DNA of 64,000 bases from Bacteroidia bacterium (GCA_022760475.1 JALEFZ010000088.1:62001-126000), one strand, 5' to 3'. Numbered from the stretch's first letter, positions 17,724-27,069 are shown. Translations and numbers: made by a program. Notes: a model not told the origin generated them from the letters alone.

Positions 17724-19538
17724 TTACTTGACTTTTGTCCCTATCCAATCCTGATACATTTTCTCCTGCTTCTTGCTGGGTTTATCTACTCTTGACAGTT
17801 TGTAGGTATAGGAACCAAAACTTCTTTGATAATCCAGGTTAAGTGAGCGAACTTCTCCACCTGAAAATACCTGCAACTGAATCTGATCTCCTGTTTGCTT
17901 TTCATTGATGTAGTCATCAAAGTCAATGTTGCCCACAGGCTGTCCATCCACTTCCAGGATCAGGTCTCCTTCTGTCAGACCTGAAAGAAAGGCATCTCCC
18001 AATCGGTGTATCCTTTTGATGTAAATTCCTTGCGAAATGGCGTCAGCTGATACAATTCCCAGCATTCTCATGCCGGCTTTTTCAGATTCTATCTTTTCCA
18101 ATTTCAAACCGAAGGGTTTGAAAATCTTGTCATAATCAAAAGATTCGGTCCCATCTACATGAATGGCAAAGAATTCTTCAAAAGACTTGCCAGTAACTGC
18201 CTCTGTCGCCAGCATCACTCCATCTTCGGGAACTCCCATGTCCTTTTTATAGTAATTCTCAAATAGATATCTGAAGACATCATCGAGGGATTTTTCGCCT
18301 TTGGTCGCAGAGCGAATGCTCAAATCGAGCATCAGCCCAAGGCGAGAACCAGCGGTATAGTAGGATACCCTGTGGTGTCCCATGCTGTAGGGCGATGAAC
18401 TTAGCCAACTGTCAAAACTCATTTGAGAAGGAGAAACTACCTTGCCTGCGTAGTTATTTTCCATACTTTGAATGTCTCTGGCAAGCAGGTTCAAAAATTG
18501 CTCTTCTGAGTAAATTTCAGTCCGCATCAAGGTTAATGAAGTGTAATAGCTGGTAACACCTTCTGTAAACCAGTGTAGACCTGTGTATTGGGGTTGACTG
18601 TAATCGTAAGGCCAAAGTGCAGCCGGACGTATTCTTTTTACATTCCAAAGGTGCCAGAATTCATGGGTAGAAGTTCCTTTAAACTTGGAAACCAGGGCAT
18701 TGGCATTCCTGGTTGCAGCTTCAGGGTAGGCGATGGAGGTCGAAAACTTATGCTCTACTCCATGGCTAATGTTGTAAGGCAATAGGCGGTAGATGAAGTG
18801 GAATTCCGTCAGAGGGTAGCCGCCAAAAATGGCAGCTTGCTCAGCACAAACCTTCTTTAGCATTTTTACCAACTCTTCTCCATCTTCATCTTTTCCTAAG
18901 AAGTTGCCCTGGATATGTATATAGATGGTAGTACCCTGATCTTCAAATTTCCACTGCTTCATTTTGGAGGAAAACACAGTGGGACTGTCGGCGAACTCAT
19001 GAAATGACTCCGCCTTAAACTTGTTATGGGCACCATCTTGTTTCAGGGCAGTGGCCTGTTTCCAATTGTTGTCCAGATTAGGGATACTTAGAGAAACACT
19101 TCCGGTGAAGTTGCCAACTTTGTAAAGGAAAAGGTTGACAGGGTTAAAATAAACTTCATCAGCCGAGAGGTAGCTGGAACCTGCATCCTGATTATCTGCA
19201 AAGTAGTGATACTTGGCTTTGATATTTTCTGAATTGGCAGGATGGAAAACCCTCCAGGTATCTTTGTTGATTTTCTGCGATTTAAGCATTTTGCCTTCCT
19301 GATTGAAGGCTTCAAAATTTGTAACTGCCGCTGAATAATCCTGAAGGTAATACCTTCCGGGTCTCCATGCAGGTATGGCAAAGTCTGTATATTCTCCTTC
19401 CTCAGCCATGGTCTCCAACTCAATGACGTAGGTGCGGGTATGTGGCTCCAGCCAATTGAGGGTATAGTTATAGTCCGCTGCAAATAGGTTGGGTGATAGC
19501 ATTCCCAAGAGAATTACGACAATTGAAAAATATTTCAT
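17724..19538 (-). CDS. M61 family peptidase with PDZ domain
   Basis: A 604-residue exported metallopeptidase (glycyl aminopeptidase family M61). Signal peptide to about residue 20 (LSPNLFAAD). An N-terminal beta-rich M61_N domain (25-210) precedes the zinc motif HEFWH at 292-296, followed by WNVKRIRP. A C-terminal PDZ domain (GDAFLSGLTEGDLILEVDGQPVGNI, about residues 508-560) may bind substrate C-termini. Length is usual for the family. No T9SS tail, so it is periplasmic or outer-membrane-associated. It has no operon partner; a minus-strand terminator at 19651-19680 stands upstream of it. Confidence 0.93.
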   Translation of the reverse strand: MKYFSIVVILLGMLSPNLFAADYNYTLNWLEPHTRTYVIELETMAEEGEYTDFAIPAWRPGRYYLQDYSAAVTNFEAFNQEGKMLKSQKINKDTWRVFHPANSENIKAKYHYFADNQDAGSSYLSADEVYFNPVNLFLYKVGNFTGSVSLSIPNLDNNWKQATALKQDGAHNKFKAESFHEFADSPTVFSSKMKQWKFEDQGTTIYIHIQGNFLGKDEDGEELVKMLKKVCAEQAAIFGGYPLTEFHFIYRLLPYNISHGVEHKFSTSIAYPEAATRNANALVSKFKGTSTHEFWHLWNVKRIRPAALWPYDYSQPQYTGLHWFTEGVTSYYTSLTLMRTEIYSEEQFLNLLARDIQSMENNYAGKVVSPSQMSFDSWLSSSPYSMGHHRVSYYTAGSRLGLMLDLSIRSATKGEKSLDDVFRYLFENYYKKDMGVPEDGVMLATEAVTGKSFEEFFAIHVDGTESFDYDKIFKPFGLKLEKIESEKAGMRMLGIVSADAISQGIYIKRIHRLGDAFLSGLTEGDLILEVDGQPVGNIDFDDYINEKQTGDQIQLQVFSGGEVRSLNLDYQRSFGSYTYKLSRVDKPSKKQEKMYQDWIGTKVK

Positions 19539-19650
19539 CTCTGTGTTTTTTGTCCTAAACCACCAAAATAAGTAAAAGTGTTAAAACAGCGAAAAAGTTA
19601 GAGACAAGCTTGCTTCAGTTTTTCCATTTTTACCCAATTGCCCAAAAGAA

Positions 19651-19680
19651 ACAGGTTAACCTCCGAAGAGATTAACCTGT
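19651..19680 (-). terminator. Minus-strand terminator with cUUCGg loop, no gene before it
   Basis: Read on the minus strand, ACAGGTTAATCTC pairs with GAGGTTAACCTGT across a TTCG tetraloop closed by C-G, giving about 13 base pairs with one G-U pair, followed by TTTCTTTT. The nearest minus-strand gene upstream (20034-21509) already has its own terminator at 19949-19984, so this one either is a backup or ends an unannotated RNA. Confidence 0.75.
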
Positions 19681-19822
19681 GGGTCGAGCTGAGGAAATTC
19701 CTTTGTTTCAAAATCATGGCTCAGAAAAGCTACTTTATTCAAAAAGTAATCTTTCTCGTTTCAATGGAGTATCATTTATGATGGTTGGTCGATTGAACAA
19801 TCAGGATCTAATATATTTTAAC

Positions 19823-19885
19823 ATGAAGGCAAAAAAATTGATTTCTTTGATGATCAGTATGTTGGGTCTCTACCTTTCATCATGA
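19823..19885 (+). CDS. Possible 20-residue hydrophobic micropeptide
   Basis: ATG at 19823 opens a 20-codon frame, MKAKKLISLMISMLGLYLSS, ending TGA at 19885. It has two lysines followed by a hydrophobic helix, as at the start of a signal peptide, and a plus-strand hairpin terminator follows 60 bp later. It may be a micropeptide, the broken start of a lost secreted protein, or chance. Evidence is weak. Confidence 0.2.
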   Translation: MKAKKLISLMISMLGLYLSS

Positions 19886-19948
19886 GTTTGTAGTTAAATA
19901 TTGTCCTGTTAGATTTCCTGGTACAGCTTTGTTAGATTCATTAAAAAA
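19886..19948. other. Rest of 495-bp intergenic region 19539-20033
   Basis: The whole gap between the M61 gene and the peroxidase gene holds two terminators (19651-19680, 19949-19984), the possible micropeptide, and otherwise no recognisable feature. A small RNA in 19690-19940 is possible on either strand but I cannot identify a family. Confidence 0.4.
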
Positions 19949-19984
19949 CCAAGGCCTTTCCAAAATGAAGTGGAAAGGCCTTGG
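19949..19984. terminator. Bidirectional terminator before the peroxidase gene end
   Basis: A perfect 13-bp stem CCAAGGCCTTTCC (19949-19961) with GGAAAGGCCTTGG (19972-19984), flanked by six A on the left and seven T on the right, so it functions in either direction. It ends the minus-strand peroxidase transcript. Confidence 0.9.
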
Positions 19985-20033
19985 TTTTTTTGTAGGGATT
20001 AGTCTACTGATTTCAAGTATTTTGTATACAGAT

Positions 20034-21509
20034 TTACTTTATGACTACTTTCTGAGACCAGGAGTGCATTAGGCTATTAACTGTCAACACGTAATTTCCT
20101 GGGCGCATGTCTCCACGTGCAATCTTGAAAGAGCTTCCTGCTTCGCTTTGAGAAAAGACTTTTCTTCCTGACAAATCAAAGATTTCGATATCGATTCTAA
20201 GTCCACTTGGGTTATTGAGCTCTACGGTAAGCAGTTCAGTAAATGGATTTGGGAAAACGTTTACTTTGGCTGCTTCAAGCCCATTGATGCCAAATCGCTG
20301 GCGGTTAAGGACTTTGTCCATCGGGGTAGACTCCATTTCTTTGGCTTCTGTGATTGCGAATGGATCTTCAAATCGTGGATCAGTAGCAAAATATGGGTCT
20401 GTCAAACTTTTCAGGAAGGCAATAAGTGCTTCTTTCTGATAGGTTGATAGTTTCATCCTCCTGGGCCCTCTGGTTGAAGGATCTCTGAGTTCGGGGGCTA
20501 GGTTGGGATTATTTTCGATTCCAGAGTTATAGTGCTCAATGACTTCTTCAAGGGTATTGAATCTACCATCGTGCATATATGGAGCAGTCAACTCAATATT
20601 TCTTAACTGAGGCGCTTTGAAAAGCCCGTCGTCAAATGTACTGGTGGTATGTTCTCCCAGGCCTTTGTCTTTGTCATTCGTGGCATCCAGGCCATTATTA
20701 GCGGGTTGTGAACCGGCAAAGTGTGGCGCGAGGTGGCAATTTTGGCATTGCAAGTCCACAAATAACTGGAATCCGTCATTTTCCAACTGCGTATAAGTCT
20801 GGAAAGGAGGTGTAAACTTATTTTCCTGAACCGCGGCGAGGTCAAACTTACTGTTTTTAGAGATCATAGATCTCACAAACTGACCAATGGCTGCTGTAAT
20901 TCTCGATTCAGTGATGTTGGCTGTTCCGAAAGCATCTGCAAAAAGACCGGAATAGAAATCAGTTTCTCTTAGTCTTTGCTCGACTTCTCTGAATTCCATG
21001 CCCATTTCTACACTAGAAGTGATCGCCATGGAAATCTGATCCTGGAGAACGGTAGTACTCGCATCCCAGAAAAATGTCCTTGATGGCTGGACCCTTGCAT
21101 TGGTAAGGGTCATGGATTGGCGAGTTGTTTTTTCGCCATCAAATCCCTTGCTGAACCTTGAAGAGTCGCTGAAGCCCAAGGAGGCAACATGGCAGGAAGC
21201 ACATGAAATTTCTTTATTTTTTGACAGACGGGTATCATAAAAGAGAACCCTTCCTAACCTTGCTCCGGCATTGGTCAGGGTGTTAGTTGGAGGATTGTAG
21301 TGATCTCCGAAGCCATTTTGGTTGTCTTCGAGGTAATGGGGGAGCAAAGGATTCGCATATTCGTATCCATTTGCAGGCAGGACTGGGCTTGGACCGTTAT
21401 CAGTGGCCTCTAGCGTAGAGAATAGGCCATAACTTGTTGGAACAAAGGGAGTTGCTGCCAATAAGAGTATCAGCACCAACAATGTAAAGGGTAAAAGAAA
21501 CTTCTTCAT
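20034..21509 (-). CDS. Di-haem cytochrome c peroxidase-type protein with T9SS sorting domain
   Basis: A 491-residue exported protein. N-terminal hydrophobic signal (FTLLVLILLLAATPFV), then a MauG/CcpA-type peroxidase with two haem c motifs, CASCH in the first half and CQNCH in the second, plus FFWDASTTVLQDQISMAI and GLFKAPQLRNIELTAPYMHDGRF, all typical of bacterial di-haem peroxidases that reduce H2O2 or oxidise substrates with electrons from cytochromes. The last ~80 residues (VFPNPFTELLTVEL, IFDLSGRKVFS, GNYVLTV) form a T9SS type A sorting domain, so the enzyme should be exported past the outer membrane, whereas usual family members are periplasmic. Single-gene unit ended by a strong terminator. 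Confidence 0.92.
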   Translation of the reverse strand: MKKFLLPFTLLVLILLLAATPFVPTSYGLFSTLEATDNGPSPVLPANGYEYANPLLPHYLEDNQNGFGDHYNPPTNTLTNAGARLGRVLFYDTRLSKNKEISCASCHVASLGFSDSSRFSKGFDGEKTTRQSMTLTNARVQPSRTFFWDASTTVLQDQISMAITSSVEMGMEFREVEQRLRETDFYSGLFADAFGTANITESRITAAIGQFVRSMISKNSKFDLAAVQENKFTPPFQTYTQLENDGFQLFVDLQCQNCHLAPHFAGSQPANNGLDATNDKDKGLGEHTTSTFDDGLFKAPQLRNIELTAPYMHDGRFNTLEEVIEHYNSGIENNPNLAPELRDPSTRGPRRMKLSTYQKEALIAFLKSLTDPYFATDPRFEDPFAITEAKEMESTPMDKVLNRQRFGINGLEAAKVNVFPNPFTELLTVELNNPSGLRIDIEIFDLSGRKVFSQSEAGSSFKIARGDMRPGNYVLTVNSLMHSWSQKVVIK

Positions 21510-21690
21510 GGTGTTTGATATATGCTGTAGATAAAATCTGACTAAGCGTTATAAAAACAAATTACTACTATTTAAGGACGAAACCTAGGCAAAAAATGCT
21601 GCCCATTTTTTCAAATTGGCAAAAAACAATTTTCCCTTACCGAAAAGTTAAAATTTCGTTTTATTTGAGTCTGGGGGAATGTTGCCAGTG

Positions 21691-23421
21691 CTACCACTTA
21701 ATTTCTCTGTAGGCATTCATACAAAAATCAATACATTCTTTCATGTACTGGGCTCCAAAGTCGAACTTAAGGCCTGCCTTTTGGTAAATTTGGGGTATAG
21801 GCTGTGTGTACCCCAATTTTAGGGCTTCAAGGTAGTTGTCCAGCCCCTCTTGTGGACTTTCTATGAAGTTTTTCCATACTCCCAAGGCTCCTAGTTGAGC
21901 AATGGCATATTCAATGTAGTAAAATGGGTATTCGAAGATATGTATCTGTTTCAACCACAACCTTTCCAGGTGATGCTCTTGTCCCTCCCAGTCAGTTTCA
22001 TTTCCGTGAAACCTGAAATATAGTTTTTTCCATTTGTCATATCTCTCTTCCCGGCTATGGTTCGGGTTATCATAAATCCACTGTTGGAAGGCATCTACGG
22101 TCGCAATCCAAGGGAAAAGTGTGATACACCTCCTCAATTGCCTCTTTTGGGCACGCTTCATGGCTACTTCATCATCGTAAAATACTTTATAGCCTTCCAA
22201 CAGTAGCAACTCCATCGAGTGCGAAGCCAGTTCGGCAACCTCTGCGGGAGTAGACTTTACTGCTGATATAGGTAAGTCCCTGCTTAGGAAGGTATGCACA
22301 GCATGCCCACTCTCATGAAACATGGTAACGACATCAGTCTGGGTCCCTGAAGCATTCATGAAGATAAAAGGAATCCCCGTTTCCATGAGTGGATAGTTAT
22401 ATCCCCCAGGAGCTTTCCCGACCCGACTTTCTAGGTCAAGGAGGCTTTTTTCATCCATGATCCTGATCATCTGTCCAAGTTCAGGTCGCAGCTGCCCCAA
22501 TGCAGTAATTGTTCCTTCTCGGAGTTCACTTGCCTCTTTGAAGGGGACAAGGGGAGTATCACCATAGATGTCTACACCGTTGTCCCATGGCTTGATCTTA
22601 TCCAAAGCAAGTTTACTCTTTCTTTCTTCTGCAAGCTCTTCTACGACGGGCTTTACAACCTTTTCTACAGCATCATGGAATGCCCTGGTATCTTCAGGTC
22701 CGTAGTCAAACCTGCCCATGCTGTCAAATTTAAAGCTGGTGTAAGAGTCGTAGCCTGCATTTATCGCCATTTCATGACGCAACTTCACCAACTCATCAAA
22801 TACGGATTCCAGTTTTTCTGTATCCTCATCCCTGCGGCTTTGTACCTTCTTCCAGACTGTTTCTCTGACGTTTCTATCCTGAACTTCCAGGAATTTTCCT
22901 GCTTGTTGTAGGGTAAGGGTTTTTTCCTCATGCTCAATTGTCATGGCACCGCTGATCTCTCCGAATTTTTTGGAAATCTGTTGTGCCTCCATGGAGAGTT
23001 TCACATTTGACTCCCTATACAACTCAATATTTCTTTTTACCGATCTCACAAAGGTCAAGTAGGGGTCTTCTGGTAATTGTTCGAAAAAGGGAGATTCGGC
23101 CATCTTCCGGTTCAACTTATCGTCGTAGGATGAAAGATGAGCATATATATTTTCGAGGAATGATTGATAGGATTTTTGATACCCTTCGTTCTGCGTGTGG
23201 CAGGTCATATTGATGTATCGCCATGCAAAGTCTTCTGCGATGGCAGAGTCAAGCTCGCTTCGCTTGTGCAGAAAACTTTGTAGGGCCTCTTTGCTGTCAA
23301 GCTCATGCGCCATCAATTGATCAAAGTAGGGTTTAAGTGCCTCCCATTCACCAATAACAAAGTCTACAGGCAGGAAGTTGCGTTTTAGTTTTCTATCTGA
23401 AGTATCTAGGAATTCTTTCAT
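21691..23421 (-). CDS. M3 family oligoendopeptidase (PepF-like)
   Basis: A 576-residue cytosolic zinc peptidase that degrades short peptides. The zinc motif is HESGH at residues 369-373 (VVTMFHESGHAVHTFL), with the third ligand expected in the ELASHSMELLLLE segment about 25 residues later. The alpha-helical N-terminal lid and the C-terminal FHGNETDWEGQEH and FYYIEYAIAQLGALG motifs are family marks. No signal peptide. The gene lies 52 bp downstream of the LamG protein gene on the same strand and 181 bp before the peroxidase; co-transcription with the LamG gene is possible. Confidence 0.93.
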   Translation of the reverse strand: MKEFLDTSDRKLKRNFLPVDFVIGEWEALKPYFDQLMAHELDSKEALQSFLHKRSELDSAIAEDFAWRYINMTCHTQNEGYQKSYQSFLENIYAHLSSYDDKLNRKMAESPFFEQLPEDPYLTFVRSVKRNIELYRESNVKLSMEAQQISKKFGEISGAMTIEHEEKTLTLQQAGKFLEVQDRNVRETVWKKVQSRRDEDTEKLESVFDELVKLRHEMAINAGYDSYTSFKFDSMGRFDYGPEDTRAFHDAVEKVVKPVVEELAEERKSKLALDKIKPWDNGVDIYGDTPLVPFKEASELREGTITALGQLRPELGQMIRIMDEKSLLDLESRVGKAPGGYNYPLMETGIPFIFMNASGTQTDVVTMFHESGHAVHTFLSRDLPISAVKSTPAEVAELASHSMELLLLEGYKVFYDDEVAMKRAQKRQLRRCITLFPWIATVDAFQQWIYDNPNHSREERYDKWKKLYFRFHGNETDWEGQEHHLERLWLKQIHIFEYPFYYIEYAIAQLGALGVWKNFIESPQEGLDNYLEALKLGYTQPIPQIYQKAGLKFDFGAQYMKECIDFCMNAYREIKW

Positions 23422-23473
23422 ATTCTGATTTAGCGAATGTGTGTTGAATGATGGTTGATTCTTAAGTAACTCT

Positions 23474-25171
23474 TTATTCCACCAATACTTTTAAGACGGT
23501 GGTATAACGATTTTGTTGGATACGGAGTAAGTAATTCCCTCTGGGCAAAGACCTAAAGTCTATTTCCATATTTTCTCCAGAATGGAGGAAACTTTTGAGC
23601 TTATGTCCGTTGAAGTTGTACAAGTCTAGTTTTGCTCCTTCAAAGTAAGTTCCAAAGTCGACAAACAAGCGATCAGTCACTGGATTTGGGTAAACTTTTA
23701 AGCCAGAAAAGTGGTCATTTACCGAAGAAAATATTTTCTCTACAAAATGGCATCCTGATGTATCTATACAATTCCCATCGCTGATTTCAAGGGCATAAAG
23801 GCCTGTGCTGTCAGGAACAAATTGAGGAGAATTGGCATTGGGAATGATGGCATAAGAATCGTTGCAATCCAACCACTGGTATTGAGCCTGGGATTGATTG
23901 GCTGAAAGTGTATCACCTGCCAAAACTACTGTGGTATCAAGCTCAACGACTGTAAGTTCATACACCAGGTATGAAAAACATCCCTGGGGGCTTATCAGGG
24001 TATCATGGTAAGTTCCTGAATCTTCCCAGAGGTATTTTCCACTAGGACTTTGGAGTGGGCCACAAGATATGACCATTGACGAATCAAAGGTTGTTCTTCC
24101 CAGTTCCAGTTTGATGCTGATGATGCTGTCGCATCCGCTTTGATTGACCAATGTGTCTGAATAATTCCCTGAAGACATCCATGTGTAACGTCCACTGGGG
24201 CTGATAAAAGAATCACATGCCAGCGCATTCAGGGCTCCTGTACTGCTACTGCTAATGGTCAGGTCGATATTCAAAACACTGTCGCAGCCTGTTGTACTTG
24301 TTACGGTATCCGTATAGATTCCCGAACTGGTCCAGGTATTGTTGCCACTAGGGCTTGTATAGGGACCGCAACTGTTTATCCTAAGGTTAAAAATTCCGGA
24401 AGCTTGGCCAAGCGTAGCACCGGAAACCCAGTTGGAACTGCTTCCAGAAAGGGCAAAGTTTATCAGGCTGCCATTTCTTGCATTGCCTGATTGGTCGAAT
24501 AAGGTCGTCTGACCGATGTTGCTATTTCCTGCAGATCCCTGATTGAAATTGTAATATACCATCAGTCCTGTAGGAGTTCCGCAGAGTTCGTTGTTCAATT
24601 CTGCCATGATCTGACTTTGGCTTTTGACAAAGTTCCATACCCTTACTTCATCAATGGTACCATCGAAATGTCTAGCTCCATCTACCCTTTGGCCAATTCT
24701 CATGTTGCCCACCACAGTATTTACCGGGGTAGTAATGTTGCCACTTACGTCCAGGTTTCCATCTACATACAATCGAAAAGGAGAACTGCCCGCTGAGGGG
24801 TTGTAGGTAACTGCTACATGGTGCCACATGCCATCGTTAACGGGAATGCTGCCACTGAGTCCGGAACCACCTACTTCCACACGAATGGCATTTGACCAGA
24901 GGACATTAAAGGTAAATCTACCTCCTGTGACAAAGCTGCCCCAGTCAGTAATGATCTGTTGGACGCCCCCATTGCTCGGATTGGCATTTGCTGTTGTTTT
25001 TATCCACGCTTCTATGGTCCTAGGAACGTTGCCTCCCATAGCAGGAAAACTCGTTTGTACATAATCGTTGATGCCGTCCAGGTCCAATCCATTTGGGTTT
25101 TGGGAAAAAGCAGGATTCAGGAAAAAAAGAATGATAGGGAAAATCAGGAGGCTAGGGAGAATAGTCTTCAT
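23474..25171 (-). CDS. T9SS-secreted LamG-like protein with three internal repeats
   Basis: A 565-residue surface protein. Signal peptide to about residue 23 (LNPAFSQNPN). Residues ~28-205 are a LamG/concanavalin-like jelly roll (TIEAWIKTTANAN; GMWHHVAVTYN; GTIDEVRVWN), a carbohydrate- or ligand-binding fold. Three tandem ~42-residue modules follow (about 265-400), each with S-C-G/D-x-x-x-SPSG and a W-x-x-SG-x-Y-x-DT core and a GCDS or GCFS near the end. The last 75 residues (LKVYPNPVTDRLFVDF, YNFNGHKLKSF, LPRGNYLLRI) are a T9SS sorting domain. Probable adhesin or matrix protein; exact ligand unknown. Confidence 0.9.
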   Translation of the reverse strand: MKTILPSLLIFPIILFFLNPAFSQNPNGLDLDGINDYVQTSFPAMGGNVPRTIEAWIKTTANANPSNGGVQQIITDWGSFVTGGRFTFNVLWSNAIRVEVGGSGLSGSIPVNDGMWHHVAVTYNPSAGSSPFRLYVDGNLDVSGNITTPVNTVVGNMRIGQRVDGARHFDGTIDEVRVWNFVKSQSQIMAELNNELCGTPTGLMVYYNFNQGSAGNSNIGQTTLFDQSGNARNGSLINFALSGSSSNWVSGATLGQASGIFNLRINSCGPYTSPSGNNTWTSSGIYTDTVTSTTGCDSVLNIDLTISSSSTGALNALACDSFISPSGRYTWMSSGNYSDTLVNQSGCDSIISIKLELGRTTFDSSMVISCGPLQSPSGKYLWEDSGTYHDTLISPQGCFSYLVYELTVVELDTTVVLAGDTLSANQSQAQYQWLDCNDSYAIIPNANSPQFVPDSTGLYALEISDGNCIDTSGCHFVEKIFSSVNDHFSGLKVYPNPVTDRLFVDFGTYFEGAKLDLYNFNGHKLKSFLHSGENMEIDFRSLPRGNYLLRIQQNRYTTVLKVLVE

Positions 25172-25587
25172 TTTTATAGGCTTAGTATTGTGGAGTATTC
25201 TTTGGTAAGAATGATTGACCCCCTAATTTAAGAAATAAAAAAACCTGAGTAATCTCACGACTTCTCAGGTTATTGTAGCTTTTGTAAAATATTTCCCTAA
25301 CACTCAATATAAATATGCAAGTCTAGAATTAGATCTCATTGGAAAAAAAGTTGATGAGGTAACCGAGAAATGTAAGCATAGAGGGGTTAACTGAAGATTT
25401 TTTTAAAACGCTAGACCTGGGAGGGGCATGTAAATATTTGATAGTCAGTAATTTGTGATTTATTGCAATCTGATGTTAACCGTTAAAGGTTATCTGGACA
25501 TTGAAAATAATGGTAAATAATAATAGTTTTAATGCTAGCTAGCTATGTCTTTGATTTCGCCCGAAACTCAACTACAACGTCGTTTTT
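25172..25587. other. Divergent intergenic region
   Basis: This 416-bp gap lies between the divergent LamG gene and the helical-repeat gene. Apart from the hairpin at 25242-25271 it is AT-rich and contains no ORF or RNA that I can support. Promoters for both genes should be here. Confidence 0.5.
25242..25271 (-). terminator. Minus-strand hairpin upstream of the LamG gene
   Basis: AACCTGAG at 25242-25249 pairs with CTCAGGTT at 25264-25271. On the minus strand it is followed by a run of T (seven or more) and lies about 70 bp upstream of the start codon of the LamG gene. No minus-strand gene is visible before it. It could be an attenuator in the leader of that gene or the end of an unannotated RNA. 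Confidence 0.6.
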
Positions 25588-27027
25588 GTGGACAAAATTC
25601 GTAAACTTTACTTTTCCTTTTCCAAGACAGAAGCACGGTATTTAAAGAAATATTTAGCCGCTTTTCATTCCAAGGGTCCAAATAGGGGATTGGAACTGAT
25701 AGAGATATTGGAAACTGAGCCAGCCATAAATAATCATGAAATGGCTGAGAGGTTGTATGGTGATCCTCGTTCAAAAGCCTTCTCCATGTTGAAGAATCGC
25801 CTATTTGAACGGATGTTGGAAACCATTACCCTGAATAATAATTTGCAAAATAACCCCTCCATCAAAGACGATACCGGTTCTTACCTGATACTCCAAACCC
25901 AGAAAATGATGCTTCATGCCACCCTTTTGCGGAGGCGTGGACTCAGCGATTTGTCGGTTGAGCTATATGAGAAGGCACTCAAGTCAAGCCAGGAAGTCTC
26001 TGCGGAAGGACTTTCCTTGAGTATTCTTATTTCTCTACAAAATTCTGTCAAATCTCTTGAGGAGTATAGAGAGGAGTTATTACCTCAGATTACCCAATCC
26101 AGGGAGAAGTACATGAGCGACCTCCTAGCTATTCAAAAGTTCGATGAGTACAGGCTCCTGAGGGGAAGTCGTGCCTCAGTCCCTGACGAAGAATTGGACT
26201 TTTTGGAGGATGCCATAGCTATATTGAAAAACAGGTTAGATGAGTTTCCCTCACCAAGGGCACTATTTTATTACTACTCTTTGAGTTTTGACCATTCTAT
26301 CTTAACAAGAGATTTTGATTTGGCGAGAAAGGCATTAAAAGAGGTCAATCAATTGTTTCAATTGTTTCCAGGCCTAGGTGCGAGGAACCGCCTGGGGGCA
26401 CTCTATATCAAACTGGCAAATGTTGAGATCATTACCCATCAATATCAGCAGGGGTTCGAGGCAGCCTGTGAAGCCATAAAATTGCTGAATCCAAGGCGGC
26501 ATAATTTCAGGGCTGCCATCATCTACAAATGTTTTTCGTGCATTTATCTGAATAAGTATGAGGAGGGATTAGCGGACATTAGCCTTATTGAGAATGGTGA
26601 GCGTAGCGGAGAAGGGATAGAGTATGCCATCATTATATACCTAAAGTCTTGTATTTTTTATCTAAAAAATGATCCCAGAGCTGCTTATCACATTCTACTA
26701 GAGGCTTCGGAACTCATGAATGATAAAGAAGGCTGGAATGTGGGTATCAGGATCTTTGAAATCATACTCTTGATAGATCTGGGGAAGTTGGACATCATTT
26801 CCAATAAACTGGATAACCTGAGAAAGCATTTGGCCCGATATGAAGTAGATGACAGGATGAATGTGATTTATAGGGTGCTTACGGTCTTGGAAAGAAATCA
26901 TTTTGATTTTAAGCTGGCCTACTCAGAAGCATCAGAGGATGTGGAGGAACTTAAACAAAAGTTGCCATGGATGTCTGTAAGCCATGAAGTAATCAGATTT
27001 GACGACTGGTTTTTAGCAAATTTGTAA
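25588..27027 (+). CDS. Helical-repeat (TPR-like) hypothetical protein
   Basis: A 479-residue, almost fully alpha-helical cytosolic protein with repeated helix pairs (LSDLSVELYEKALKSS; FEAACEAIKLLNPRR; IIYLKSCIFYLKNDPRAAY) like tetratricopeptide repeats. The N-terminus (KLYFSFSKTEARYLKKYLAAFH) recalls a family I have seen in Saprospiria-type genomes, function unknown. The start is the GTG at 25588: the frame has a TGA stop 12 codons upstream and no in-frame ATG before the conserved N-terminus. It precedes icmF by 100 bp on the same strand but with a likely promoter between. It may be a scaffold or regulator of multi-protein assemblies. Confidence 0.8.
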   Translation: MDKIRKLYFSFSKTEARYLKKYLAAFHSKGPNRGLELIEILETEPAINNHEMAERLYGDPRSKAFSMLKNRLFERMLETITLNNNLQNNPSIKDDTGSYLILQTQKMMLHATLLRRRGLSDLSVELYEKALKSSQEVSAEGLSLSILISLQNSVKSLEEYREELLPQITQSREKYMSDLLAIQKFDEYRLLRGSRASVPDEELDFLEDAIAILKNRLDEFPSPRALFYYYSLSFDHSILTRDFDLARKALKEVNQLFQLFPGLGARNRLGALYIKLANVEIITHQYQQGFEAACEAIKLLNPRRHNFRAAIIYKCFSCIYLNKYEEGLADISLIENGERSGEGIEYAIIIYLKSCIFYLKNDPRAAYHILLEASELMNDKEGWNVGIRIFEIILLIDLGKLDIISNKLDNLRKHLARYEVDDRMNVIYRVLTVLERNHFDFKLAYSEASEDVEELKQKLPWMSVSHEVIRFDDWFLANL

Positions 27028-27069
27028 GTGCTACATAGGGAAAGGTAGGAGAATCAATCATTTTTGTCC

